A stretch of 64,000 nucleotides of DNA, taken from the NCBI GenBank assembly GCA_011947345.1, contig JAAVTG010000064.1:186001-250000 (forward strand). The letters run 5' to 3'. Made by a program: the position numbers and the translations under genes. Every line of letters starts with the position of its first letter. Positions within the stretch are counted from its first letter, which is position 1. The notes under the pieces were generated by a model. It did no database searches. It was not told the DNA's origin and worked only from the letters and a program-made list of their open reading frames with translations. This document shows, piece by piece, positions 1 to 10,305 of the stretch. Origin of the DNA: Phytophthora quininea (lineage: Eukaryota > Oomycota > Peronosporomycetes > Peronosporales > Peronosporaceae).

Positions 1-542
1 CGTCTACGATAACTGCAAATTCCTTCGCGTGCATTCTCGACCGATGGCATCCGCTGTCTGTGGATCTGTTGGCCATTTTGAATAAGCAATTGCGCCGCGA
101 CACTTCCGATCCGGTGTTCGTTTACCATGGTTGAAACATGTACTCGGTGCACTGTGGTGCTGACGAATTTCGTTCGCAGTCTCACAGCCTTTGGAAGGGG
201 CAGGACAGTTGTCGGTGGTCGGCTGGGCGCTTTCACAGCAACCGGAGCTTTCTCACGACGGTCAGATGGCCGATCAGCTAAAGTGCCGGCTTTTGTTTGG
301 CTCTCTGCGGGTTGTCGGTGGCTGACTCAATGCCAAATGGCGGCGTTGCCTATCTGCGAGCCTCCTGGAGTTTGGCTGGAGCCACACGTCGAAGCATTCG
401 TAGCAGTGCGCCAACGCGATGACGACATGTGCTTTCCACGATCTCCCAGGCTCACTCAAGCACGCTGTCGATCGGTGGCCATTGCGTGGGCGCTCTAGTC
501 GACCATTTCGGAATAGGCAGACAACCAAAGCCATCCACAACC
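1..542. other. Left-edge non-coding stretch
   Basis: No convincing gene is seen. Open frames here (for example 127-498 on +) have arbitrary composition, no domain and overlap each other on both strands. The last part is the 5' flank of the DUF4203 gene whose ATG is at 543. Confidence 0.5.
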
Positions 543-1896
543 ATGTCAATTTTATCGTCACCAAGATCGACTCTCATCGTATTGATGCTCGTCCAACTCA
601 CCTTGAAACTACCTCAAGTCTCCGGTAACATCCTCGACTCGGCTTCTAGCGCTGCAGGATCACTCCTCGACAGTGTTAACGGCACCGACGTGGGTGATGC
701 CGACACTGCCTCTAGAAGCGTCGAGTCCCTCATCGGCGGAGCTCAAGGGATTCGATTGGGACCAAGCATCCTCGCCACCGCTGCGATTATCCTCGGAGGC
801 TTCATGGTCGTGTTTGGATCCCGACTCATCCGAGTGACGCTCTTCGTGATCGGGTTTGTTGCCGGTGGCGTGGCCATCGCTATGGTCGCAACGCGTATGT
901 TCGCGGACGAACCGTGGGTGGTGTTGGGGTCGTGGATCGCATTCGGCGTCGGCGGTTTAATCTGCGGGGTCCTCGTGACGTGGATGTATCCGTTGAGCAC
1001 TTTCGTGGCGGGAGCAGCGACCGGCATCCTGGTAGCATTTATCGTGGCGACTTCGTTCGGCAACATGATCTACCCAGGCCACACACAAGATCTGTTCACG
1101 CTGCTGTGCGTGGTGCTCGGATTCCTCTTCGGGATTTTCACACTCAAGTTCGGCAAGCCCATTCTCATCATCTCGACCAGTCTGTTTGGCGCGGGTCTCG
1201 TCGTCTGGGGCGTCGGCTACTTCGCTGGCGACTTCCCGTCCTTCAACAACCTCGAAAGCTACCTGTCCAAGGACGTCGATGGCGAGACGGTGTACGCCAT
1301 CCCGCTCGCGTGGTGGGGGTACCTGATCGGACTGCTGGTTCTCTTCGTGTTTGGCATGTTCATCCAATTCCGCAAGACTGCGCGCAATGTTGAAGAGAAG
1401 CACAAGGGTTTTTGGTCGGAGAGATGATGTTGCCACTTACGTGGAGAAGAAGACTCAGCGTGAGAAGCGCAACACCCCGGCGATGGAATCGCCACACCCA
1501 CGCCGACAACGACCCGCACGCCGTTCAAAGCCGGTCAAAGAAGTTCGTGAGCAACGCCAACCTCGCCAAGTAGTGGTTCGTGAAAACACAGCTCCCCGCA
1601 CTCGCAGTAAGCGCCAAGAGTCCAAATCTAAGCCAGTGCAGCCGACTTCACCTGCTTCCCACCAGCAGCAGTGGGCGAACTTGGACGCTCAAGACGAGGT
1701 CGTGTACTACGACGATCCGGTGGAGCAGCAGCACCACAGCGTCATTTACATGGATGACGACAGAGACTCGGATCTCTACGACTTTGAGTCAAACCGCGAC
1801 CCGTGCCGTTTCTGCGGAGACTACGTCCACCGCGACGGTTCTTGCTGCTCGGAAGCAGAAGCCCACGCCAAACGGCGGCAATCGGTAGAGTACTAG
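543..1896 (+). CDS. DUF4203/TMEM198-like multipass membrane protein, copy 1
   Basis: The ATG at 543 has a good context and opens a signal-peptide-like stretch (residues 1-28), so I prefer it to the upstream ATG at 429. About seven hydrophobic segments follow, ending with a GVGYFAGDFPSF stretch and a last membrane span near 1320-1370, the pattern of the DUF4203/TMEM198 family. The first reading frame stops at 1427. A tail with clear coding bias continues in another frame to 1896; it is basic, then acidic, and ends with a CRFCGDYVHRDGSCC cysteine cluster. A phase-0 intron from GT at 1389 to AG at 1458 (70 bp) would join them; a frameshift is the alternative. A tandem paralogue follows at 2221. 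The function of the family in oomycetes is not established. Confidence 0.75.
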
Positions 1897-2220
1897 GCGC
1901 ATTGACCTCGTATTAACAATAATATTTAAGTCCTCTTGATATCGCCAGAAATTCATCGCTGAAGCAGTTCTTCTTGTCGTGTTGACGCCGTTCATTGATG
2001 CGATGTGGTCAATTGCTGCCCACGATTTCCCGACAACTCTGTAGCAGTTCCTACTCATTTGTGTCAAGTCGCCATTTCCACTCACCCAGAAGTCATGGAG
2101 ACCAGCCCAATTTGCCTGCGCAGCGGAAACACCTGCCATAACGGTGACCGGAATTTGACCTCACTAACGCCATCGGTCCTCGTTGGTGGCGCTGCCATTG
2201 CAAATTAATCGCGTCGAACA
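1897..2220. other. Intergenic spacer between the two DUF4203 genes
   Basis: A 324-bp spacer holding the 3' end of copy 1 and the 5' flank of copy 2. No RNA gene or repeat is seen. Confidence 0.5.
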
Positions 2221-3038
2221 ATGAGGCAGTCGATATCACGAGCTCTTCTCGTCCTTTTGGTGAACCTGCTAGCAGAATTGGTCGTAGGCACCAGCAGCGA
2301 GACAGCAACAGCCAGCGAGTCGATGCAGTCGGTCTTCGATTCGGCAGAAGGCGTCCACCTCGGCGGTAGTATCTTGGCGATGGCAGCAATCGCCCTCGGT
2401 ATCGTGATGGTCGCGCTGGGCTACCGACTCTTCCGTGCAACGCTCTTCATCGTAGGCTTCGCGTGTGGCGGCACGGTCGTCGCGCTGGTCGTCGAGCACG
2501 CGTTTGCCGCCGAGTCGTGGGTCGTCACCGCTTCCTGGATCGGGTTGGTGATCGGCGGAGTCTTCTGCGGTCTCCTGATGTTGTGTCTGCTGTCCTTCGG
2601 GGTCTTCGCGGTGGGGGCAACGGCCGGCGTCATGTTGGCGATGATCCTGAGCGACACGTTCGGCTATATGCTATACCCGAGCGACCCTCAACTAGTGCTC
2701 GTGATCCTTTGCATGGTGGTGGGTCTGTTGGGCGGAATCCTCGCATTGATGCTGGAGAAGCCCGTGCTGGTCGTCGCCACCAGCTTATTCGGAGCAGGGC
2801 TGCTCGTGTGGGGGATCGGCTACTTTGCCGGCGACTTCCCGACCTTCACCGAGATCAAGGACTACGCGATGCAGGACGACGACGGCCAGTGGCAGTACTC
2901 GATCCCGGGGACGTGGTGCGCGTACTTGGCCGTCTTCGCGGCGTTTTCGTGCTCGGGATGGCCGTGCAGTTCCGCACGACGGCTCGCCTCCGCCGCAAGC
3001 ACCGCCGGACGAGGAGCGCGCCGTACCTGCGGGCGTAG
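2221..3038 (+). CDS. DUF4203/TMEM198-like multipass membrane protein, copy 2 (frameshifted near the end)
   Basis: Paralogue of the gene at 543-1896, in tandem and on the same strand. It has a signal-peptide-like N-terminus, several membrane spans and the shared motif WGIGYFAGDFPTF. The frame that opens at 2221 loses similarity after about 2943. The last membrane span and the VQFRTTAR motif, which matches IQFRKTAR of copy 1, continue in another frame to a stop at 3038. One base seems to be missing in the T run at 2944-2947. The C-terminus is short and basic and lacks the long tail of copy 1. Either a run-length sequencing error or a recent mutation explains the break. Confidence 0.75.
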
Positions 3039-3048
3039 CCTTCCTTAG

Positions 3049-4520
3049 CCGTTCGCCACGACTTGTTGAGCCAAGATCGAGCAAGAGTGCGAGTAGCACC
3101 GCAGCGGTTGGCTCCGCCTTGGCGTGGCGGTCTTCCCGCGCGGCACTTGGTTTCCGCGATCGCCGACGTTGAAGAGAATCCTGTGGCCGCCCCGACACAG
3201 ACAGCAGATCTCCGAGATCGCCTTGACGGCGACACTACGACCGCAAACGCCACGCTCACGGTCTCTGATGGCGTTCAAATCAGCGGGAGGGAGAGTGAGC
3301 CCATGGCAGTCTGTCCCAGCCGTCATAGACCTCGTCGGCATCAACACCACGGCCCATGGATGGCAGCACCGAGCCGTGCTGGAGCTGCTTCACCCGGAGC
3401 AACTCGCCGCACGGTGCCGGTGCCGGTGCCGTGTTTTCTCCACGCCGCTGACTCAATCGTAGCGATGGTATGGAGGGAATCAGAAGTGATGCAGACAAGA
3501 GAGCAAGGAGTGGATACCTTTTTCGGCCAAAGCGAAACTTTTGCAGCGGGGGCAAGCAGCAGCCCGAGACCTCGTCAGCCACCGCGCTACAGCTGCATAG
3601 TGGGGGGCTGTCGCGCTGGCCTGCATTACGTTCATGCCGATAGCTGAGTGGCACGTAGCGCGAGTCGCAGCTCGAGTGATCGTTTGCAATGAAGATCGTC
3701 GCCACCAGGCCGAGAAAATCCTTGTCGAGCCGTGCTCTCTTGCCGTCGTTGATCTGTCCAGGACTCCTTTACGACTGGGACAGTCGCGGCGGCGGGGCTC
3801 GTTTGCAGAAGCCAGCGCCGACACACCCACCGGAGACAGCCCAGAGAGAGGCATCAAAGCCTCAACGAGCGCTGGCTCCGCCCGTCGACAGCCACACACC
3901 GGCACCGTGAGGCAATGCACGGGCGGCGGCGGCACGGAACGCACCGGCAGGACACGGGGCAAAGTACACAAGAACGCTGGCAAACGTGCTGCCAAGGCCA
4001 TCGCAGGTTGTCGACGGCGTGGATCGGATGAAGACGATGGACGCTTCAGCGACCGTTCTTTGGTGTCCGTCATGGCGTATCTTCACGCCATCTGTTAAAA
4101 TTTTACGATCTTAGCACTAGGACGAGCTACTATACGACAGTACTATGACTATAGTACCTCATTACTATTTGTGCAAGCCTCTCTCTGCTTCTCTCCCCGA
4201 AGTCCGAGGCATGGCAAACTTCTCTCATGCCCGCCATAGTAGTAATAGGTTAAGACCTTGCCCTATTACAACTATAAGTACTATTGGTGTCGTGTAATAA
4301 GCATAGCCAGTGTACTGCACTTGACACGCGCCCTTTCGCTCGAGCTGGCTACAACCGCTCAACGCCAAACTGATTTCGCTCGCCGCTTGCCGCTTGCCGC
4401 TTGCCGCACGTCCAGCGTCCGGTTTCCATTCTCCAACTGGCTCGGGAGACCCAAAGACGCAGATCTGCTCTACATCCACCACCGAGAGCTTGCTAGCCTC
4501 AGGAGCCTCCGTCCAAACCC
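3049..4520. other. Intergenic region without a supported gene
   Basis: About 1.5 kb with overlapping open frames on both strands (3063-3647 +, 3480-4073 -) that lack domains, consistent codon bias or a plausible start. It contains a triple GGTGCC hexamer near 3414-3431 and, at 4381-4411, a 7-bp tandem repeat (CCGCTTG about three times) just before the tyrosinase-like gene. Confidence 0.5.
4425..4438 (+). promoter_or_regulatory. Initiator-like element of tyrosinase-like gene 1
   Basis: The motif CCATTCTCCAACT lies about 90 bp before the ATG at 4521. It resembles the oomycete initiator (consensus near TCATTYYNCAWTTT), and a nearly identical motif sits about 60 bp before the ATG of the second tyrosinase gene. 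Core-promoter assignment is inference from position and similarity. Confidence 0.3.
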
Positions 4521-6584
4521 ATGCGTTTAGACCTCCTCGTCTCCGCGGCGGCGCTGCTGCAGACGACGTGGGCGCAGTCCACCACCACCACCACAACCGA
4601 CGTCAACTACCCCACCGTGCTCAGCGCCGTCGGCAATGTCACCGGCCTGCCGGGCGGCAACGAGTTCTGCGGCGACGCTCGCGTGCGCAAGCCCTGGGGC
4701 GCGCTCACGTCGGACGAGCAGGCGCTGTACGTTGAAGCCACGCAGATGGCCATCGCCGACGGCGGCGTTGCGCAGTTCGCCGCCATCGCCGCCGACTCGC
4801 TGGGCCAGGCCCAGGGCGAGTACTCGTGCGGCTTCTTCAGTTGGCACCGCCGCCTGTTGCTGGCCTACGAATCCTACCTGCGCGACCTGGACGACCGTTT
4901 CGTCTGCCTCACGCTGCCGTACTACGACGTCCACACCGCCTACGTGCAGGCTGTAAACGGAGAGTGCAGCAACATGTTCGAGTGCAGCGGCATCTTCGAA
5001 GCACTAGGCGGCGGGGTCAACTCCACTGACACAGCAACGCTGACCCTCGACGGCGTGGAGGCCACCGGCTACCCGTTGTCCGGCTCGCTCTACGACGAGT
5101 CCTGCGACGACGATAACAACTGCGGATACATCGTCCGCGACGATCTCACCACCAAGACGATCCCGAGTGCTGCTAGCTTCGGTACATTCCAAAGCGTGGT
5201 GGCGACTTCGGGAGACTACGCCGGTTTCCTGGAGGGCATCCAGTACGGCGTGCACAACGAAGTGCTGGACGCCGTCGGTGGCGCTATGGCCACTGCCGCG
5301 GCGGCACGAGATGTGCTCTACTACTCGTGGTATGCGTCCGTGGACATGTACTTGCACGTATACCACTTGTGCCGGATCGGTGTGCCGCTCACCTACGACC
5401 AGATCATCGAGTCGCTCGAGGTGTTCTCCAACGCCACGCAGACCTGTGCCGGCGTGGACGGGGTGGACGCCACCTCGGCCATCATCATGAGGATCAACGT
5501 CGACGGTGAGGTGGTGGATGCCACTCAGCACCCCACGCTCGGCAAGTACTTTGGCTACGTCGGCAGCGACAACTGGAACTACGTCGACATCCAGCAGCTC
5601 GGAGACTACTCGTACACGTACCAGCTGCCCGAGGTGCTGCGCCAGCAGATCCTGAGCAACAACGACATGTGCACAGGCTTCAACCGCGCCTTCGCGGCGA
5701 CGTACACGCCGTTGACCTCTGCGGCGGTGAAGCGCACGACGACCACCAAGACCACCACCAAGACGACGACGACCAAAACCACTCGGATCGTGAACGGCAA
5801 GAAGGTGACGACCACCAAGGTCACCAAGGTCACGACCAAGTCCAACAGCACGTCGTCGTCGTCGGCCAAGTCGACGGTGACCAGCGGCCAGCTCGTGAGC
5901 AGCTACGGTTACTCGTACCTGGGCAACTTCAGCACGGACGATGCCTCGTACAGCGAAGGCACCTTTGTATCGAACGGCTACACGGGCTACACTGCTTACT
6001 ACAGCAACGGAGCCATCACCACCAAGCACAACGGTATCGTCACTGCCAACTACACTTCCAGTTCCAGCTCGTCGACCTCCTCAACGTCTAGCACGTCGGC
6101 CCGTATGGACTCCACGTATTCGAACACATCGACGGTGAAGCTGAACGTGACGGTGGGCTCGAGCTCTGTCACGCGCAACATCACGGCGTCGGTGGCTACC
6201 TCGGGCACGTATTGGGCGTGGCTGCAGACGGCATACAACGGCCTGTACACCCGATTCGAGGGCAACATGGACCTGGTCGCCAGCCACGTGAAGTTGCTGG
6301 AGTGCTACACCTTCGACCAGGTGTACGGGATTTCCAACTATTCGTCCACTTTCGTCGACAACAAGAATTTGATCACGAGCCGCGTGGAGTGTGGCCAGCG
6401 GCTGGACTTGGTGAAGTCTGGACTGCTGCAGATGGCTGTGCGCTCGACGGATTACACGGCCAAGAGCCTGAATTTCGCCAGCTCGACTGTTATCAAGACG
6501 ATTCGCACGACGTACAAGCGCGTGACCACCCGCAATACCACGTACATCAAGAAGTCGTACACGCAAAGGTGCAGAAGACGCTGA
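4521..6584 (+). CDS. Secreted tyrosinase-like protein with a degenerate copper site (N-terminal part)
   Basis: A signal peptide (residues 1-19, ending TTWAQS) precedes a tyrosinase common central domain (about residues 45-400). Gap-free comparison with the paralogue at 10306 gives the copper positions. CuA should be three His, but here it is Ala90, Glu100 and His109 (in SWHRR). CuB should be three His, but here it is His245 (in GVHNEV), Leu249 and Tyr271. Four of six ligands are gone, so oxidase activity is unlikely. A Thr/Ser/Lys-rich stretch follows (400-560), then a second conserved block (TYWAWLQTAYNGLYTRF). The frame stops at 6584. The AAA run at 6565-6567 appears to lack one base, beyond which the protein continues as the mucin-like stalk at 6585-9573, so both entries are probably one gene. 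Confidence 0.8.
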   Translation: MRLDLLVSAAALLQTTWAQSTTTTTTDVNYPTVLSAVGNVTGLPGGNEFCGDARVRKPWGALTSDEQALYVEATQMAIADGGVAQFAAIAADSLGQAQGEYSCGFFSWHRRLLLAYESYLRDLDDRFVCLTLPYYDVHTAYVQAVNGECSNMFECSGIFEALGGGVNSTDTATLTLDGVEATGYPLSGSLYDESCDDDNNCGYIVRDDLTTKTIPSAASFGTFQSVVATSGDYAGFLEGIQYGVHNEVLDAVGGAMATAAAARDVLYYSWYASVDMYLHVYHLCRIGVPLTYDQIIESLEVFSNATQTCAGVDGVDATSAIIMRINVDGEVVDATQHPTLGKYFGYVGSDNWNYVDIQQLGDYSYTYQLPEVLRQQILSNNDMCTGFNRAFAATYTPLTSAAVKRTTTTKTTTKTTTTKTTRIVNGKKVTTTKVTKVTTKSNSTSSSSAKSTVTSGQLVSSYGYSYLGNFSTDDASYSEGTFVSNGYTGYTAYYSNGAITTKHNGIVTANYTSSSSSSTSSTSSTSARMDSTYSNTSTVKLNVTVGSSSVTRNITASVATSGTYWAWLQTAYNGLYTRFEGNMDLVASHVKLLECYTFDQVYGISNYSSTFVDNKNLITSRVECGQRLDLVKSGLLQMAVRSTDYTAKSLNFASSTVIKTIRTTYKRVTTRNTTYIKKSYTQRCRRR

Positions 6585-9573
6585 CTTCGACGGAGGAAGC
6601 GCTGGGCAACATCACCGTCACGTCCAGCAGCGGCTCTGGTAGCGACCAAACGTCCACGACGGTCGTGGACACGGGCTACGTCACGTCGAACACGACGAGC
6701 ACAGTGCAGCAGAGCGCCAAGAACGCGACGGCTGTCACAACGACGAGCAGCACGACGACCACCACAACGACCGCCGCCAATGTTTCGGAGACTCTTTCGG
6801 AGGCGTCTTCGGGCTCAACGGAGAGCGTTGCCGGAAGCTCTTCGTCGGAGGAGGGCAGCACGACCTCGACAATCTCTGGCAAGACGACGACGACAACGAT
6901 TACTGGAAAGACGACGACGACGAAGGGATCCAACGGCGAAACGACTACGATCACGTCCACTGGCTCAGGTGGCAGCATCCAAAAGACAACGACGGGATCG
7001 GGTGGCTCTATTGAAACAGTCACCACGGGGTCCGGCGCAATGACGACGACGCACACCACCAGTTCGGGAACCTCTACCACAACGACTGGCAAAACGACGA
7101 AAACCACGGGATCTAGCGGTGAGGTTACCACGACGTCCACAGGATCGAACGGCGAGACAACCACGATTACGGGAACTGGGTCGGGAGGTAGCATCAAGAC
7201 GACGACTACGGAATCTGGAGGTATCATCAAGACTACCACCACGAAATCAGGCTCTTCGACGACGACGTACACCACCGGAGCAGGAGCTTCGGCAACGACC
7301 ACCGGCAAGACGACCACCACCACAGGTTCAAACGGTGAGACTACCATTACAATCACGGGTTCGAACGGCGAGTCAACGACTGTCAAGGCGACGGGCTCAG
7401 GAGGCAGCATCCAGAAGACAACGACGGGATCGGGAGGTGCTGTCGAGATTACCACCACGGGATCGGGTGCTTCCACGACGACGTACACCACCGGCTCAGG
7501 CGCTACGACCACGACTGCCGGCAAAACGACGACGACGACGGGATCCAACGGCGAGACCACCATTACAACGACTGGAGCGAGCGGTGAAACAACTAAGACG
7601 ACGACAACGGGCTCGGGAGGCAGCATCCAGACTACGACGACTGGCTCGGGTGCTTCTATCCAGACTACCACGACAGGCTCGGGCGCTTCTACGACGACGT
7701 ACACCACCGGTTCGGGTGAATCAACCACAACGATTGGATCTACTACCACCACAACAGGCGGAAGCAAGAGCACGACGCCCAGCGCCACCCCTGCTGCAAC
7801 GACCCCAGGAGCTACCCCAGCAGCCACGAAGCCGAGCGCGACCCCCGCTGCTACAACTCCCGGTGCAACCCCGGCTGCTACCAAGCCGAGCGCGACCCCC
7901 GCTGCTACAACTCCCGGTGCAACCCCGGCTGCTACCAAGCCGAGCGCGACCCCCGCTGCTACAACTCCCGGTGCAACCCCGGCTGCTACCAAGCCGAGCG
8001 CGACGCCTGCCGCTTCAACGCCTAGCACGACGCCTGCTGCGACGAGCAAGCAGTCGGAAACGTGTATCGATGTTTCGGTGGAAGGTGATGCGACGTACTG
8101 CATTGGGACCGATCTGCAGCGGCTCTGGTGACTCGCCGGCGGGATCTCTGTGCCCCGTGAAGGGCGATGTCGCCGTGCAAGATTGCCACGAAACTTTGTC
8201 CAGCTACACGAACTCCAGCAGTTGTGTCGCCCCTGTCGATGCTGTATGCAAAAAGATTAAGACTGGTGCGTGGGGATGCGTCTTCGGGTCGAGTGGAGTC
8301 AGCACCCCAGCCCCGACTAAGACGACTTCGGAGACCAAGGCCCCGACTCCTGCTCCGACCAAATCAACGAGCGGGGCTACTCCAGCCCCAACCAAGACGA
8401 AGACGGACGCACCTACGCCAGCACCGACGAATGCGGAGACGAAGGCACCTACGCCTGCTCCAACGAAAGCGGAGACGGTGGCGCCAACTCCTGCACCGAC
8501 GGGCAAGTCTACCCCGGCTCCGACTAAGTCTGTGACGGAGGTACCTACTCCTGCACCGACGGGCAAGTCGACTCCTGCTCCGACTAAGCCGGTGACGGAA
8601 GCGCCTACCCCCGCTCCTACCAAGACGGAGACCAAGGCACCGACACCTGCTCCGACTGGCACGTCTACCCCTGCGCCTACCAAGACGGGGACAACGCCGC
8701 ACCTACCACCTGCCCGAGCTGACGCCTGCTACGACGACCAAGGTGACTCCGGCGCCGACAACTGTGACACCAGGAGCGACCCCGCCGCGACGACGCCGTG
8801 CCCCGAGAAGACCCCGCTACGGCTGGATCGACTCCGGCGCCGACAACTGTGACACCAGGAGCGACCCCCGCCGCGACGACGCCGTGCCCCGAGAAGACCC
8901 CGGCCCCTACGGCTGGATCGACTCCTGCCCCGACGACTGTGACACCGGGAGCGACCCCCGCCGCGACGACGCCGTGCCCCGAGAAGACCCCAGCGCCAAC
9001 GGCTGGATCGACCCCTGCCCCGACGACTGTGACACCGGGAGTGACCCCAGCAGCTACTACTCCATGCCCTACGACCGAAGCACCGACACCGTGCCCCACG
9101 ACTGAGGTTCCTACTCCGTACCCTACGACTGGGGAAACTGAGGCTCCTACGCCGTGTCCTTCGACGGAGAAGCCTCACGCTACACCTGCTTCGACGCCCT
9201 CGACGACTGAGACGCAGACGACTTCCAGTTCGAACGAGAGCAGCAGCAGCAGCAACAGCAAACCAAGACCGGAATCCAGAAGTCGAGCACCACTTCGACT
9301 GAGCAGCAGGACGCCACTTCCTCGTCGTCCACCAAGCAGTTCAGCACGTCATACGCTGCTACGACCACTGCCTCGACTGACGTCGCGACGGCTGCTGAGG
9401 GAGGTGTTGATGGTGCTGGCATCGCGGCCATCGTCGTTGCTGTCTGCGCGGTTGTTGCGATCGCCGGCTTTGGCGCCTACAAGATGCGCCAACGCGCCAA
9501 CAACGGCGACGCCACCCCCAACGCCTACTACAGCCAGCCGGCCACACCTCTCTCCAGGTCAACCACCTTCTAA
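6585..9573 (+). CDS. Mucin-like Thr/Ser/Pro stalk with Cys-rich module and C-terminal membrane anchor (probably same gene as 4521-6584)
   Basis: Reading through several one-base breaks gives three parts. From about 6590 to 7770 is a Thr/Gly/Ser stalk built on units such as TTTGSGG and STTTYTTGSG. From 7780 to 8060 are PATPAATT-type repeats. Near 8060-8280 is a Cys-rich module with DATYC, CSGSGDSPAGSLCP and KIKTGAWGCVFG, a type I recall in other oomycete surface proteins. Then come PTPAPTK and TTPCPEKTPAP repeats (8290-9180), a Gln/Ser stretch, and in the frame ending at TAA 9571-9573 a membrane segment (AGIAAIVVAVCAVVAIAGF) with a short basic tail. Frame changes occur near 6565, 8110, 8700, 8782, 8813 and 9200; those at 8782 and 8813 are runs of four C where sister repeats have five. 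Likely a heavily O-glycosylated surface protein. Confidence 0.6.
7829..7990 (+). repeat. 54-bp perfect tandem repeat, three copies
   Basis: Three exact in-frame copies of 54 bp (7829-7882, 7883-7936, 7937-7990) encode 18 residues each, of the form KPSATPAATTPGATPAAT. A diverged half copy lies before and after. Exact identity at the DNA level implies recent expansion or homogenisation. Confidence 0.85.
8731..9040 (+). repeat. About 90-bp tandem repeats coding TTPCPEKTPAP-type units
   Basis: Roughly three and a half near-identical copies of a 90-bp unit (30 residues, with TPAPTTVTPG and TTPCPEKTPAP). The first copies carry runs of four C where later copies have five, which shifts the reading frame. 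Confidence 0.75.
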
Positions 9574-10243
9574 GCGAGCGACGAAGGACCAAGACGCTTT
9601 TGTGCATGTGACGACGTCGCCTCTCCAGTAGCGAGATGAGGATCACTCTTCCTCTGCAGAGGACAAATAGCGTTCCTCATGCTGTGTGCATATAGTTGTG
9701 TGTATAATTCAGCTACGAAATAGAGGCATCGCCATTCTACTCCACCTCGCACGGCCACTTCAACAGCAGCGGCTTTCAGTGGCTGCCCCAGAGACTTGTA
9801 GCAAGCAGAGCCCAGTGTGCTTTGCTGAGAACGTTTCGCCAAGAAGGCTCAGCTAGCTAACGGAAAAAATGAGATGATGAACCGGAGCACTCTGCCCCGA
9901 CATTCCGGAGCTGTGGACGGTCAACTTGACCGGAAGGTGTCAAATGCTGAAGGGCGCTAGGTACTAACAGCCACAAGCCCTTCCGCCCTACCTCATGGCA
10001 ACCCCATCCTTCTGGGTCGAATGCGCTCGCTGCACTTGAACCCAGCTCCGCCACCACGTTTGGTCTTGGCATTACAGCCTTTCCGTCGCTTCCGCTCGTT
10101 GTTCGCATGAACTGAAGCGCACTTGTTACCCGCTAGCTTTCGGAAGGAATGAGAGAGATCCATTGAGATCGTGCCGTCGTTGTGGTCTCCTGCGTTGCCG
10201 GTGGTTGTGCCTTGATACACCTTGGTGAGCTCGACTCCAAGTG
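9574..10243. other. Intergenic region between the two tyrosinase-like genes
   Basis: About 670 bp holding the 3' flank of the mucin-like gene and the promoter side of tyrosinase 2. The open frames on the minus strand are without domains. No RNA gene is seen. Confidence 0.5.
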
Positions 10244-10256
10244 CCATTCTCAAACT
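10244..10256 (+). promoter_or_regulatory. Initiator-like element of tyrosinase gene 2
   Basis: CCATTCTCAAACT about 50-60 bp before the ATG at 10306 matches the element in front of the first tyrosinase-like gene in 12 of 13 positions. It fits the oomycete initiator pattern. The role is inferred. Confidence 0.3.
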
Positions 10257-10305
10257 CTCACCTCCCGTGGCAGTCCCTCTCAAGCCCGCGTGCAATCTAT
10301 CAGCA

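Noticed and set aside
957..1436. 159-residue minus-strand frame opposite DUF4203 copy 1
   Set aside because: Mirror of a membrane protein gene. The plus strand has the conserved motifs and the paralogue.
3480..4073. Candidate gene on the minus strand (197 residues)
   Set aside because: Arg/Ser/Pro-rich without domain, overlapped by an equally long plus-strand frame, and without a plausible promoter or codon bias.
5004..6029. 341-residue minus-strand frame opposite the tyrosinase-like gene
   Set aside because: The plus strand encodes a signal peptide and a recognisable tyrosinase domain. The minus frame is a mirror with Val/Arg/His-rich composition caused by G/C-ending codons.
6676..8103. 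475-residue open frame on the minus strand
   Set aside because: It is the antisense of the Thr-rich repeat region. Repeats of ACC/ACG codons automatically leave an open Val/Pro/Gly-rich frame on the other strand. It has no start context or domain.
7829..9040. CRISPR-like array
   Set aside because: The repeats are contiguous coding minisatellites with no unique spacers, and the organism is a eukaryote.
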